NCBI GenBank assembly: GCA_964019425.1
Contig: OZ025817.1
Location: 930,001-994,000 of the forward strand
From: Flectonema sp. DT1601
Lineage: Eukaryota > Euglenozoa > Diplonemea > Diplonemida > Diplonemidae
Reading direction: 5' to 3'
Length of the DNA stretch: 64,000 bases
In this document: piece after piece, positions 44,272 to 54,704 of the stretch
How positions within the stretch are numbered: the stretch's first letter is position 1
Layout of the letters: each line of letters opens with the position of its first letter
Program-made: the position numbers and the translations under genes
The notes under the pieces: generated by a model
The model's input: only the letters and a program-made list of their open reading frames with translations
The model's database searches: none
Told to the model about the DNA's origin: nothing

Positions 44272-45993
44272 ATGCACAGCACTCGAATACCTTCGACACC
44301 AACATCATCTCAGATGCAACGACTATCACGAACAAGAGATCGTCTGATGTTGATGAGTCCCATGTCGATAGTGATATCAGATACGAAGGTAAGACAACTT
44401 AAAATTATGAATCGAATAAGCGATCAGTTGGAGAGTGCGATTGCGATCGGAAGAGATACAGCGAGAGCCGTTCTATCAGGTGAACGAGAACCGAGTAAGT
44501 TTGAAGAAGAAGTCTCAACGAGGATGATAACACCACAACCACCACAATCACCACTACCACCACCACCACCAGTCCAATCAACCCCACTAAGTAAAACTAT
44601 TAACAGTAATAATTCAGAGGTTGATCATCTTCTTGACAAGTACAACCTCTCCCTAGAATCATTCTCTGAGGTAGGACAACAACAACATAAGATCTACACG
44701 TCAAAAGCTGCACGTCTTTGGAAAGGAGGCAACCCTCGAGACAACAACAAGTGGGAATACAACAATCGATTAGATGAGAACGGAGTGTCAATTCTACACA
44801 AACTTGGAAAACAATCTGCTCAAACAATGAGCTCCTTACAATCAGTAAGAGAACTGATTAGGCTACAATATGAACAGGTTTCAAACAAATCACTGTCCCA
44901 AAGTGATTCAGTTCCTGAAACAATTCTAAGCACAATCTATTCTTCAACAACTACAATATTAGAACGTATTTACACCACGTTAACCGAAAGCCTTCACTTT
45001 GTTATTGCGAGTACAAGAAACACGGCACCAATTGAGAATTGGAGGAAGATTATCACCCTCATCTGTGTAGAGTCGCGGATGGATATTTCAGCATACGGAA
45101 GTAGTAAAGCTGATAATAATATGGAAACTATTTATAGTGAAATGGTATCTAATTCTGTCGACACTCCTGGTGGTGGTAAAAGGTTCCCAGCATTGCACTA
45201 CTCATCAACTATTGGAGAATACCACAATGAAACACTTGAAAAGCAAACTAATTCCACTGTAACATCCTACACGAGACCAGATAGCAGAAAGACACACAAC
45301 AACACTACTCGATCACTTGCAAAGTCTTGGGAAGGTTCAGGATGGAGTCCGCCACTGCCAATACCACCAGCACCAAAACACCCAAGTGATATTGGAAGAG
45401 TAGTTGATACTAGAAACATGTTAGACGTGACTGTAAAATATAATAACGAACCCGATAATAAATTACACAATATAGTTCAACAAGTGGAAGAAGATGCTAC
45501 ACTACACCAATCATCAAAACAACTATTAAGTGAAAGCTCTGACAGCGATGTATTAGAAAATGCCATCCCGTCTATTGACGAAGTCAACACCACTACTAAA
45601 AGTAAACGAAAAAATATTAAAATTCGAACTCTAACTCAATGTGTTGAGGAGTATCGACGTAGACGACGAATAGCATACAAATCATTAACACTTCGTGAGA
45701 AGGAATGGTTTATTTTATTTAATCAAACAGAGTTACTACTTCACCATCAGAATGCCTTAAATAACATGAGAATTGCTGCTACCAGAGTGTCGCTAAATGT
45801 TTTAATGAGCAAACCAGAATCTACTTGGAGAGCATTTCTAAGAAAATCACAACTCGAATTCATCCGATCTTCACTCATGAGATCAGCAGAAATAGAACAA
45901 CAGCGATGGGATAACATGAAGAGGCTTCACTTTCTGAATAGTGGTAGATTCTCTTCTTTGTTTGAGGGACCAGTTCACCATCCGATCCCATAA
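44272..45993 (+). CDS. Unrecognised basic, helical protein
   Basis: 573 residues from the first ATG; a TTG six codons earlier is not used. The N-terminus is Ser/Thr/Arg-rich (STPTSSQMQRLSRTRDR). A proline patch (PPPPPVQ) sits near 110. There are helical segments around 155-300 and a C-terminal block rich in Arg (EEYRRRRRIAYK) with LREKEWFILFNQ and EIEQQRWDNMKRL. No domain recognised. The reading frame is long and codon use matches the neighbours, so the gene is probably real. An alternative frame is also open over the first 120 bases. The upstream AG at 44249-44250 leaves a 21-nt leader. Confidence 0.75.
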   Translation: MHSTRIPSTPTSSQMQRLSRTRDRLMLMSPMSIVISDTKVRQLKIMNRISDQLESAIAIGRDTARAVLSGEREPSKFEEEVSTRMITPQPPQSPLPPPPPVQSTPLSKTINSNNSEVDHLLDKYNLSLESFSEVGQQQHKIYTSKAARLWKGGNPRDNNKWEYNNRLDENGVSILHKLGKQSAQTMSSLQSVRELIRLQYEQVSNKSLSQSDSVPETILSTIYSSTTTILERIYTTLTESLHFVIASTRNTAPIENWRKIITLICVESRMDISAYGSSKADNNMETIYSEMVSNSVDTPGGGKRFPALHYSSTIGEYHNETLEKQTNSTVTSYTRPDSRKTHNNTTRSLAKSWEGSGWSPPLPIPPAPKHPSDIGRVVDTRNMLDVTVKYNNEPDNKLHNIVQQVEEDATLHQSSKQLLSESSDSDVLENAIPSIDEVNTTTKSKRKNIKIRTLTQCVEEYRRRRRIAYKSLTLREKEWFILFNQTELLLHHQNALNNMRIAATRVSLNVLMSKPESTWRAFLRKSQLEFIRSSLMRSAEIEQQRWDNMKRLHFLNSGRFSSLFEGPVHHPIP

Positions 45994-46179
45994 ACAACAG
46001 TAACCCCATCAACAGTTTAAGTTAGTCAGATTTCACTTCTGTGATTCAAACAAGACCGCGTGACGGTCAACACTTACACTTATTAATGTATGAAGAGTGT
46101 CATCGCATTTCTTAAGAGTTTAATATTTCTCTTCGAATTATAAATACTTTTTAATATTATCAAGAAAACATACACAATT

Positions 46180-47754
46180 ATGAAATCAGGTCTCACGCTG
46201 CTGGTAGGGCAGTTGTTGAGCGTCTGTTATGTGAATGCCGGGGCGCATTCTCAGACATGTGCGGAGACGTTTGGAGAAGTGATGTCAGAGTTTAAAGGAA
46301 AACATCCATTCCATCAAGTGTACGCTAGTGGTGGGTATGAAATAGCTGATAATTTAGCGAGTTGGGTGAGAGATGTTCTTGGTGTTACAGAACAAAGCCA
46401 TCCAACTCTCTTCAGCTACTACTCTAACATCAATGATTCATTAGAAGAATGTCTCACAGCTGAGACCCATCCATACATCCTTTCAGGTGGTGGTAACTCT
46501 CTTTGTGAATCCTTAGAATGGTATAGCGGAATGCATAATAAAACTCTTGGTCAGTATTTTTCTAATCTCCTTGATCTCGGATGTGCCTCACGTGGTCAAG
46601 GCTGTTCATCAACTAACTCGACTCTCGATTGGGAGAATCGCATGCAACTAATTAAGAATTTTGGTTACAACTCGTACACATCTTTCTTATCAGCTGTTGA
46701 ATCAGAGTGTCCAATGCGACTTGCTACTTCATCTGTGTACAATCCAAATGGAGCCTGTCAAAACATTAGTGAATTACATCAAAGTAATTTATATAAACCT
46801 CAGAAGTATTATGGTCTTTCTGGGGGAGGTGGATCTGGTGCGGGATTTGAAATATTTTGTCAAGACCTCATAACGAATCAAGAAACAACAATAGTAACTG
46901 GAGGCGGTGGTGGTGGAGGTGGTGTCAATTCTCCAGAAGAGTGTATTGGGATATCAAGTGGTGGAGGAGGTGGTGGTGGTGTTCAAATAGGAAGTTCTGG
47001 AGAGCCAAGAGTTGGAGGAGGATGTGGTAACCATCCACCTGGTTGGATTGATGTCAAGTCTGATGTCAATCCCGTGAAGTTCTCACTCGAAATGAATTCA
47101 ACTGTCCGCCAACAAATTCAAAGTTGTCATAAAAACCAATCCACAGTAGTAGTTCTCCGTGGTGGTGGAGGTGGTGGTGCCGGGTTTGAAGCATACTCAC
47201 CGTGGGATGTTACAAACTGTTCACTCAGCCCAACAGAAATATCACCCAACGCACTGTCTGTTGGTTATGGTTTTCAATTTTCACTCGGAGGCAAACTAAC
47301 TCCAAACGCTGGAAATACCGAAGACGAGTACATCGTGTGTCCAAATAGTCCTCCATCACAGTGCTCATCAACTTGTTTAGATAAACCTCAAGTAGCTTCT
47401 CCTCCTGACTGGAAAGGTATCAGCACCGTGTTCAAGTGTGCTGATTTACTTTCTCAGAGAGTTTGCAAAAAGGCTACCACTGCTGATGGACGTCCTTACG
47501 GAAAGTTTGCGCACTACACGTCGTGTAATTGTCCGATATCAAGGCTTTATAAATATACTTATTTACCTGATTCTCCGCAGTGGGAATATGATAGAAATGG
47601 AACTTGTGTTTACCCTCCTGATCATGGTGAGCCAACTCCTGCTCCTGGAAATGTTTTCCCGGAGTTGTCTGAATCAGATCTTATTAACAATCCAAAGTGG
47701 TGTCCTGCGTTGAAGGGTTGTCCTCCCCTTCCTGGATGTGTTCCACACGAATGA
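46180..47754 (+). CDS. Secreted Cys-rich protein with poly-Gly loops, family not recognised
   Basis: 524 residues. A signal peptide is likely (KSGLTLLVGQLLSVCYVNAGA). The mature part has many cysteines and N-glycosylation sites. Four glycine runs occur: LSGGGGSGAGFE, VTGGGGGGGGVN, SSGGGGGGGGVQ and LRGGGGGGAGFEA. The pair GGG.GAGFE occurs twice, so the middle region may be a duplicated beta-structure. The C-terminal part has CNCPISRLYKY, then a Pro-rich end (GCPPLPGCVPHE). I know no family with this pattern. No membrane helix at the end. Likely extracellular or lysosomal. An AG follows a T-rich tract at 46163-46164. Confidence 0.8.
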   Translation: MKSGLTLLVGQLLSVCYVNAGAHSQTCAETFGEVMSEFKGKHPFHQVYASGGYEIADNLASWVRDVLGVTEQSHPTLFSYYSNINDSLEECLTAETHPYILSGGGNSLCESLEWYSGMHNKTLGQYFSNLLDLGCASRGQGCSSTNSTLDWENRMQLIKNFGYNSYTSFLSAVESECPMRLATSSVYNPNGACQNISELHQSNLYKPQKYYGLSGGGGSGAGFEIFCQDLITNQETTIVTGGGGGGGGVNSPEECIGISSGGGGGGGVQIGSSGEPRVGGGCGNHPPGWIDVKSDVNPVKFSLEMNSTVRQQIQSCHKNQSTVVVLRGGGGGGAGFEAYSPWDVTNCSLSPTEISPNALSVGYGFQFSLGGKLTPNAGNTEDEYIVCPNSPPSQCSSTCLDKPQVASPPDWKGISTVFKCADLLSQRVCKKATTADGRPYGKFAHYTSCNCPISRLYKYTYLPDSPQWEYDRNGTCVYPPDHGEPTPAPGNVFPELSESDLINNPKWCPALKGCPPLPGCVPHE

Positions 47755-48428
47755 ATGTCTTTTTGTTTCTCTTCCCGACATTTAACAGATGTGTGGTACT
47801 TTGGCAACTACTAATAACCAAAATGAATGATTCTTTGCTAATCATCGTGGCTGTCTTTAGCCCTCTGTCATTCGACTATTGTCGTTTACCGCTGTTGGGT
47901 ATTCTTTTAACGCGATTTTAATTAAAAAAAACAAACAAAAAACGTGGAAAAAAAAAAAAAAAAAAAAAACGTGAAAAAATTCTTCTTTTTTTTTCTTCTT
48001 GGTTGCATTGCTTTACTGTGACTTGCCAAAAAAGCCGCAAAAATTAATACCCTAAGTCGTTGCTGTACTGAAAGTGTGTTCACAAATGTGTGTTTTTGTT
48101 TTCTCTTCGTATTTCAGTCGATTAATAATGACAATGGGCGTCTAACGAACAAATTACTTTTTATTTTTTCATTCTTTTGACTTGCTTAAAAGTCTCTTTT
48201 TTTTTGTTGTTATGTTTTTAATGTTTCAACAAAAAAAAAAAAAAAAATCCCACAAAAAAAAGTTACACAAGCGTTGCTCCCAACTGTCGAGCTGCTCTTT
48301 TGATTTGTGCAATAATTAAAAAAAACTCACTGAGGGATTTGTATTGATGAACATGAAAAGCATTTTTAAAAATTTTTTTTTTTTTTTAATTTATTGTTTT
48401 TCCACCAGCCCCTCTGCTCACAAATAAT
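47755..48428. other. AT-rich non-coding spacer
   Basis: No gene seen; A and T runs throughout. A T-rich tract ends in CCAG at 48407-48408, 20 bases before the next start. Confidence 0.6.
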
Positions 48429-48917
48429 ATGTGGAGGAGGAGTCAGATATTATTATTTAAGAATAGCCAAGCCAGGCTGTGCAATGATCCTTTGAGTATG
48501 ACTGGTTCTTATAAGATGGAGGTAGACTCTGATCCGTTTGCCCCTCCAGGATCAACTACGAATAAAAAAGTAACAATAACCATACCTCTTGAGAATGTAG
48601 TACCTGATGGTGGAGGTCCAGCAGTGAGAAGTGACCCAAATGATCCTTATAACTGGAGTGTCGATAGGGTTATCGAGTGGGTGTCAGAACACTACTCAGA
48701 CTCATCAACACCAATTCCAGATCCTGATCTCATAGAAGCATTTCGAATGGGAACAATATCTGGTAAGGATCTGTTTGAGGCCACACCAAACTCATTATTT
48801 AAAGAAATGAGAAAACAGTACCGCGGCAAAGACTATAAATCCAAAGTTGATGAAGTTCTATTGAGAGAATCAGCACTGCTCTGTTTTAAATATGGTGGAC
48901 AAGGATCACTACAATGA
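48429..48917 (+). CDS. Small SAM-like domain protein
   Basis: 162 residues. The C-terminal 95 residues fit a SAM domain: YNWSVDRVIEWVSEHY, then DLIEAFRMGTISGKDLFEAT and SLFKEMRKQYRGKDYKSKVDEVL. SAM domains make helical oligomers or bind other SAM proteins and sometimes RNA. The N-terminal part (MWRRSQILLFKNSQARL) is basic and could be a mitochondrial or membrane signal, though internal Met codons at 24 and 30 are other possible starts. After the stop codon a short hairpin (AGGTCT/AGACCT) is seen. Confidence 0.75.
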   Translation: MWRRSQILLFKNSQARLCNDPLSMTGSYKMEVDSDPFAPPGSTTNKKVTITIPLENVVPDGGGPAVRSDPNDPYNWSVDRVIEWVSEHYSDSSTPIPDPDLIEAFRMGTISGKDLFEATPNSLFKEMRKQYRGKDYKSKVDEVLLRESALLCFKYGGQGSLQ

Positions 48918-49176
48918 GGTCTAAAGAGACCTTATATTCTGTAATAACGTAACAAGGTTGCTGTTAGTGAAAGCTGCACCAGGATCATTACCAAAGTCGA
49001 ATTCTCACCGATATTATTATTTTTTCTGAACAAGATCCCAAGAACAAGTAAAACTGTTCTTTCGGTGTCCTGTTGGCTCTATATTACCCTGTCAAAAGGT
49101 TATGGAGGCTGTTCTGGATTTAATTATTTAATGTTTTTGTTTTTATCGAACTTCTTCTTTTATCAGGTTTTTCGAA

Positions 49177-51653
49177 ATGGATGAAATCGAAGAGTTAGAA
49201 AAGCAATTAAGAGAAGAGGAATCACGGAGGAAGAAACTCCACGAAGCCTTCGCAAAGAGACGAGAAGAAGATCGAAAAACAAAAGTGAACACAGCACAGG
49301 AAAGGAAGGACTTTAGAGATGATGAAAAAGAGAATTTACGTAGAGTTTTTAAAATGTTTGACAAAGACGAGAGTGGATTTATAGAAAGTAAAGAGCTAAT
49401 GGACATGTCACGTGAACTTGGATGCGCTCTATCTGAAAAAGAAGTCCACGAAACGATCTCTTCACTCGATTCTAATACTGATAATAATTTATCATTTGAG
49501 GAATTCTTAAAGTGGTGGGGATCTGACAAGGCGTTGGGGGGAAACAAGGGAGTGAAATTAAAATTAATGAAAGCCCGTCTGATTGCGAGACTAGCAAAGA
49601 ACGAAACCCTTGAAAAACTTAGAAAGGTAACGAGAACAGAATTATCAGAACGAACAGTTGAGATGGATGTCGATATTGAGGTCGGAGATATACCTGAAGA
49701 GGGATGGGATCCAAGTTGTGAAGTTCACATAACCGCATTACCCTTAACACGTATGTCATACGAATTCGAAGCAAAATCTGTTATCGATTCCTTCTACCAA
49801 GCGGGTAGTCTACGAGGTACAAGTGAGTGTTCAAAGGATGACCTCACTCCCCAGAAATTCTGGGAAGGAGCTCACACAGAAGACCCGACTGAAATAAAAG
49901 CCTTAGTAAAAATAACCATGGGAGTTCGAAATGACGTCTCTAAAAACAGAGCCAGAGAACTAGTCACTCGATACCAGGAGTTTGATGGCAGTGATCTACC
50001 TCCTCCGATTATGTTATCAGAGGAGGAGGATGAGGATGGTGAAAAACATCCTGTTGTCGTCCTTATGAAGGATATTAGACATGAAAAGAACATCCAACAA
50101 GTATTCACAACAATAAATAGCATCCTACAAATGAACAATGGAGAGACTGCATCAGATCACATGGAACAGTTATTTGAATCTTTTACGTGCAGCATTCAAA
50201 ATGAAACTGATGTTTCAGCTTGGCTTCTTGATGAGGATGCAAGATTTCCTCATCTCTTCAAGACGATGAAAATAACTGGAAAATCGACCATGACTCGATC
50301 GATATTAGAACTTTTTCAAAAAGGAGTTTTCACATCAGACGTAAAGAGCGATTACTACACAACCGTATTTAAGAATGCGACGGCTTCGATGATTTGTGTT
50401 GCTCTCATTGGATACGGGAGTGCAAAACTTCGATTCTCATCCCCTGCTGATGTCTTACAGGATGTTGCCGAATCATACGCTACACTTCACAAGCAATTAA
50501 TAAAAAAAGGTCTCGATGAGAAATCCATCGCAAGAACACCCAGAGTGGAAAAACTCCTTTCGGGAAAACTGATTGATGATCAGTGGCACGAAACAGTTAC
50601 CAGACTAGCACTGGGATACACATCAAAGGAGTTGTTGTACAGATGGAGAAAACTCGTAGGTGACGCGTGCTCACGAAACGAAGAAGCTGGCGACAACATC
50701 TTCGGTGGAGGAAAGGAAGGAATTACTGCACCTACGAAGGTTCAAATTCTAACACCGTATTTCTGTATCACAATTCATTTAAAAGGCTTTGATTGGATCA
50801 GTTCAAATGTTCCCCCAGATGCGAGTAGCGGCAGCGACTGGTTAAACGAAGCAAATGAAAAACTTCGTCAGATTCTCAACAAGCGCAGAGAAGTTAAGGA
50901 AAAAGCTGAAGTTTGTTTTGGTATTTCTCAACTAGAAAGAATATTAGAAAAGAAAGTTTCACTTTTTGAAATGCAACGACGAATAGTAATATCTGGTATG
51001 CCTCAGTCAGGTAAATCTAGTCTCACACACAGACTTGTGACGGGACTTGAATTACACGATCCACAACCTACGAATAAATTGAATATTCAAACTGTTCGCT
51101 ATAAGAGTAAACGATACCCAGTTTGGGAATATTGGGACGCTGATAACTCCTTCGACGGCTTACCATCATCAATGACGAATCCTGATGAAATAGCTTCTTG
51201 TGATGTTACTCTTATTTGGGTCATAGATACACCCAAAGGTATCCAACCTGGTGAATGTGAATCCTTTCTTGCTCTTCTTCAACTTCTCCCATCTGAGTCA
51301 GTTCACGTTATGATAATTTTTGGAAAGTGGGATTTAATCGAAAATGGTTTGTCGTTTTCTATTCAGTGTCTTGTTTATTGTTTTTTATTATTGTCTTCAA
51401 ATCATAAACACAAACAGAGTCTGAATGTCCAATAGACGATATGAGAGATGAGCTCGTGAACAGCAGCATGTGGAAGGAGTTGGGAACCAGAAAGGGATTA
51501 TTAAAAGTAACTTCATCACAAGTAGACTCTGTAAAACAAGTTATAAAAATGGTACGCAAATTAGAAAGAGAGAATTGCGAAGAACCAGAAAACGACGACA
51601 TGAGTGAGGACTACGATGATGAAGAAAACGAGGAGGAAGAAGAAGACCTCTGA
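49177..51653 (+). CDS. EF-hand protein with C-terminal Arf-like GTPase domain
   Basis: Two exons, 49177-51346 and 51418-51653 (phase 1; donor GTTTGT, acceptor AACAG), 801 residues. N-terminal coiled helix, then two canonical EF-hands: D62-KDESGFIESKE and D98-SNTDNNLSFEE, predicted to bind calcium. A long helical middle of about 450 residues has no recognised domain. The C-terminal part has a small-GTPase pattern: P-loop GMPQSGKS at 607-614, a WEYWDADNSFDG segment like the Arf WDxGGQ, CDVTLIWVID, then FGKWDL where most GTPases have NKxD, and TSSQ in the G5 position across the second exon. It ends in an acidic tail. The splice is needed to complete the GTPase core. A calcium-regulated GTPase is inferred; Miro has a different order. 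Confidence 0.85.
51347..51417 (+). other. Intron in the EF-hand/GTPase gene
   Basis: 71 bases, GTTTGT to AACAG, phase 1. Removing it joins the G4-like motif to the G5-like TSSQ part. Confidence 0.82.
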
Positions 51654-52065
51654 TTTTTAATTATGCCGCTCTTTTTTGTATCGCCTCTTATCTTTATTGT
51701 ATTCCTTAATGGAATGTACACCGCTTATTTAACGAAAAATAAAAAAAATCGATTTTTTTTTCCCCACTTTTTACCCCCCTTGCTTTCCTTAACACTGTCC
51801 GCAACGACAGTTTGATTAAACACCGAAGGAAGTCAGTGCGCCGTACAGCTCGGTGTTCAATGTGGTCCTTACAGGTACTGATTGTCAAGATTTTGATGTG
51901 TTGATAAATAATATTTATTTAATTAACTCGAACTCAGGTCTTTTACACGTCCCAAAAAAAGAGATAAAAAGAGAAGCCGCTGTTGGATAACATATTATAT
52001 TAATTACCTTTCCCTCAGAAATGACATCCCTCCAGCCCTAAATGCGTTCATAAGAACATAATTGG
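51654..52065. other. Spacer with two mini-ORFs before the C2 gene
   Basis: A T/C-rich tract ends in AG at 52017-52018. In the 47-nt leader after it are two ATG-led mini-ORFs, 52021-52041 (six codons plus stop) and 52042-52053 (three codons plus stop), one directly after the other. Otherwise no gene. Confidence 0.55.
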
Positions 52066-54366
52066 ATGGGAAATTGTATACCAAAGAAGAAGAAAGGAAA
52101 GGATGAAGAAGCTCCAACAGAAGGAACAAACGAAGGAGGATCACTTGATGCTGATGCAGTAACAGTCGGATTCTTAAGCGTTACTGTGATACGAGCTAAA
52201 CTAGAAACAGGAAAGACTCCAAGTGTCTATGATCCCTACGTTATTGTTGAAGTAACTGGCGCTAGTACAAATACTAAAAGGGAGACTGTTAGGAGAGAGA
52301 GAACGTCGACACCAATTTGGGGACATCGATTGGAAGGTATTCCAGTTGGTAAAGCAGACCTGCTAGCCATTAGATTTTATGTTCACAGCGATGAGAAATT
52401 TATAAAAGATCCGTTTTTGGGATACGCAGAAGTTGCCCTTCCAATTCACGAACTGGTAGAACTGTTGGTATCAAAAAGAAACTTAACTTTACCACTTGTT
52501 GGAAGACCAGGTGTCGTTCAAGATCAAGCGTTTCTACGAAAACACAACGACAGGCTTGGAGAGTTAATCGTCTCTTTGAGAACTTGTTTACCTGATTTAC
52601 CAACAGGTAGCTCTGGTGATATCTCAAATGTTTTAACAATGGTCGGACTCGATGATCAGATCCAATACCAATCGATGGATGTAATGGTAGCAGGAGCTAA
52701 TCTAAAACCAGAATACGAAGAAAAATACACCATAGAAATAGCAGCAACAGAAGGTGTCGCACATGGAGCTTCCCTCCCTCGTCAAACAGATCCAAAACAA
52801 GGACCAAACCTTCAATGGCGTGATGGTGGTGAACCGATATTCACCTGGTTGTTACATTCTATTATGGGTACTGCTCAACAATTAAATCTTCAAGCAGCTG
52901 TGACTAGAAAGAGAGAATCAACAGCTATTGATGCCAACGCTAGTATGATTCTACAAGAAGAACTCTTACAGGTGATGGTAAAATTAACTCCTGAAGACTT
53001 GTATAAGTCATTGGCAAGACCGTTAAAGAAGAAATTGATATTACAACCAGCTTTGTCTGAAACTGATCAGACAACTACCGTAGTTGAGAAAGATGATGAG
53101 GTAGTACAGCAGTTATTCCTAATATTCAGATCTTCAGCTATCGTTACTTCACAAGTAGAAGAGATTGATGATGCTATTGATGAAAGCAGGTCTACTGTCG
53201 CTACCGACCCAATTAACGGAGAAGCAACATCACAACTCCAACGAACTCAAAGAATAAACACATTAATAGGAGAGATAGAATCGAATATTGACACTACTGA
53301 AACTGATGCTAAAATTCAAGGACAGCTTAGCAATTTTCTGTTTTCTGTTGGTGATAAGAATCCGAATCACTCTGCAGCTCGTCTTCTCAAAGAATCACAT
53401 GATCTTGAGGACTATCTTTATAATCAACTCCAAGAGAGATATCCAAACCGTACTGATGATTTAGATTTCCTAAAACAATTCTACATGGTAAAACAAGGCA
53501 TCCTAAAGAGACCATTACCTGAAGGTCAAAAACTACCAGATGGACACGGTCCATTAGACCCTTCTCTTATAATTGATGATCCAGTCTTAAGTACTGAAGA
53601 GAGACTACGACGAGCAATGCTCAGAGAGCAGCAGAGATCTGAGTTTATTGAAATTCCTTCTCGTAGAACTTCATTATTGGAACAGCTTTCAGAACCGAGT
53701 GATAAGATTGTTCATAGAGATCCTAACTTCGTCGCACGTGCTGATGAAATGTCTCTCCTCCCTCCTCCTCCTTCGAATCCATTGAAGACGTTACCGTCAC
53801 TACCGAACAGTGATCCTCCTATGGCACAGTCTCCTGATAATCTTGATGAAAACTTTATAATTCATACTCGAAGTGAAGAGTCAAGAATATCTGCTCTGGA
53901 AAAAGAACTCCGCTACATGAAGAGAACTGTTCAAAAATCGACTGATTTGGGAAAACGATTTGATGAATACGCACCGGTATCAAAAGATCAAACAATTGGA
54001 TACGAGAGTAGATCTGGTTTTATATATCAACTTGGAAAACAAACCAACTCGACTGCTCTCTCACCTGAGAGTAGTTTCTCACTCCCTGTTGGACCAGTTC
54101 CAAAAAAACGATCTGAAATGTTATCAACTGGTCTTGTTAGTCACCACAATGAAATCCCTCATCACGCTGTGTCAGAGTATGAATTACACAGTTGGATGTC
54201 AGTTATGCCAAATGCCGGAATCGAAGTTGTTGTTCCACCGAACAGGTTGTCACCAAAACCAAAACGATGGAGAAAAGGAGCTCCAATCTCTCCTACTGCC
54301 AATCCAACTGGATGGAGGCCGATGTCCCCAGCGAAGATATCCTCCACTAAGCGTCCATGGAAATAA
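52066..54366 (+). CDS. C2-domain protein with predicted N-terminal lipid anchor
   Basis: 766 residues. MGNC at the start fits N-myristoylation of Gly2 and palmitoylation of Cys4, followed by a lysine cluster (KKKKGK), so the protein is probably attached to the plasma or another membrane. A C2 domain follows at about 30-135 (FLSVTVIRAKL, YDPYVIVEV, ...STPIWGH, DPFLGYAEV); the Asp in YDPYV is a possible calcium ligand. Then no recognised domain: a helical region to about 500, Pro/Ser-rich linkers (LPPPPSNP), a short coiled coil (SALEKELRYMKR) and a basic Pro-rich tail (PKPKRWRKG). The long tail suggests a scaffold at a membrane. No intron seen. Confidence 0.85.
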   Translation: MGNCIPKKKKGKDEEAPTEGTNEGGSLDADAVTVGFLSVTVIRAKLETGKTPSVYDPYVIVEVTGASTNTKRETVRRERTSTPIWGHRLEGIPVGKADLLAIRFYVHSDEKFIKDPFLGYAEVALPIHELVELLVSKRNLTLPLVGRPGVVQDQAFLRKHNDRLGELIVSLRTCLPDLPTGSSGDISNVLTMVGLDDQIQYQSMDVMVAGANLKPEYEEKYTIEIAATEGVAHGASLPRQTDPKQGPNLQWRDGGEPIFTWLLHSIMGTAQQLNLQAAVTRKRESTAIDANASMILQEELLQVMVKLTPEDLYKSLARPLKKKLILQPALSETDQTTTVVEKDDEVVQQLFLIFRSSAIVTSQVEEIDDAIDESRSTVATDPINGEATSQLQRTQRINTLIGEIESNIDTTETDAKIQGQLSNFLFSVGDKNPNHSAARLLKESHDLEDYLYNQLQERYPNRTDDLDFLKQFYMVKQGILKRPLPEGQKLPDGHGPLDPSLIIDDPVLSTEERLRRAMLREQQRSEFIEIPSRRTSLLEQLSEPSDKIVHRDPNFVARADEMSLLPPPPSNPLKTLPSLPNSDPPMAQSPDNLDENFIIHTRSEESRISALEKELRYMKRTVQKSTDLGKRFDEYAPVSKDQTIGYESRSGFIYQLGKQTNSTALSPESSFSLPVGPVPKKRSEMLSTGLVSHHNEIPHHAVSEYELHSWMSVMPNAGIEVVVPPNRLSPKPKRWRKGAPISPTANPTGWRPMSPAKISSTKRPWK

Positions 54367-54704
54367 AACAAACAAATTGCATATTGTTTATCGAAACGGT
54401 TGTGTCAAAATAAGGATACTGGAGTCAATCTAACCCACTAAAAAAAAAAAAAAAAAAAAAAAACAATAAATAATAATAAATAATAGTCGCTTCCCTTTGT
54501 GTTATTTTTCCCCTTCCTCTTTGTCAGTGGCCAAGCTGTGCCGTTTCCCTTCCCAGGTAGTTGTATCTTTTTTTTTTTTTCAAAAAATAACATTATTGTG
54601 TCCTGTTCTCTTTTAGATAGAAACCCTATTATAAATATAAGAATGATTTTAGGAACTTGATGAGTCAATTTATTTCCTTTTTTAGCAGGAGTGTTAAAAA
54701 AAAC
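54367..54704. other. Spacer between C2 and LRR genes
   Basis: A/T runs at about 54440-54465 and 54568-54580; no gene. A T-rich tract and AGCAG end at 54687-54688. Confidence 0.5.

Noticed and set aside
51441-51653. Separate 70-residue acidic ORF after the GTPase gene
   Set aside because: It is the second exon of the EF-hand/GTPase gene, joined in phase across a 71-base intron.
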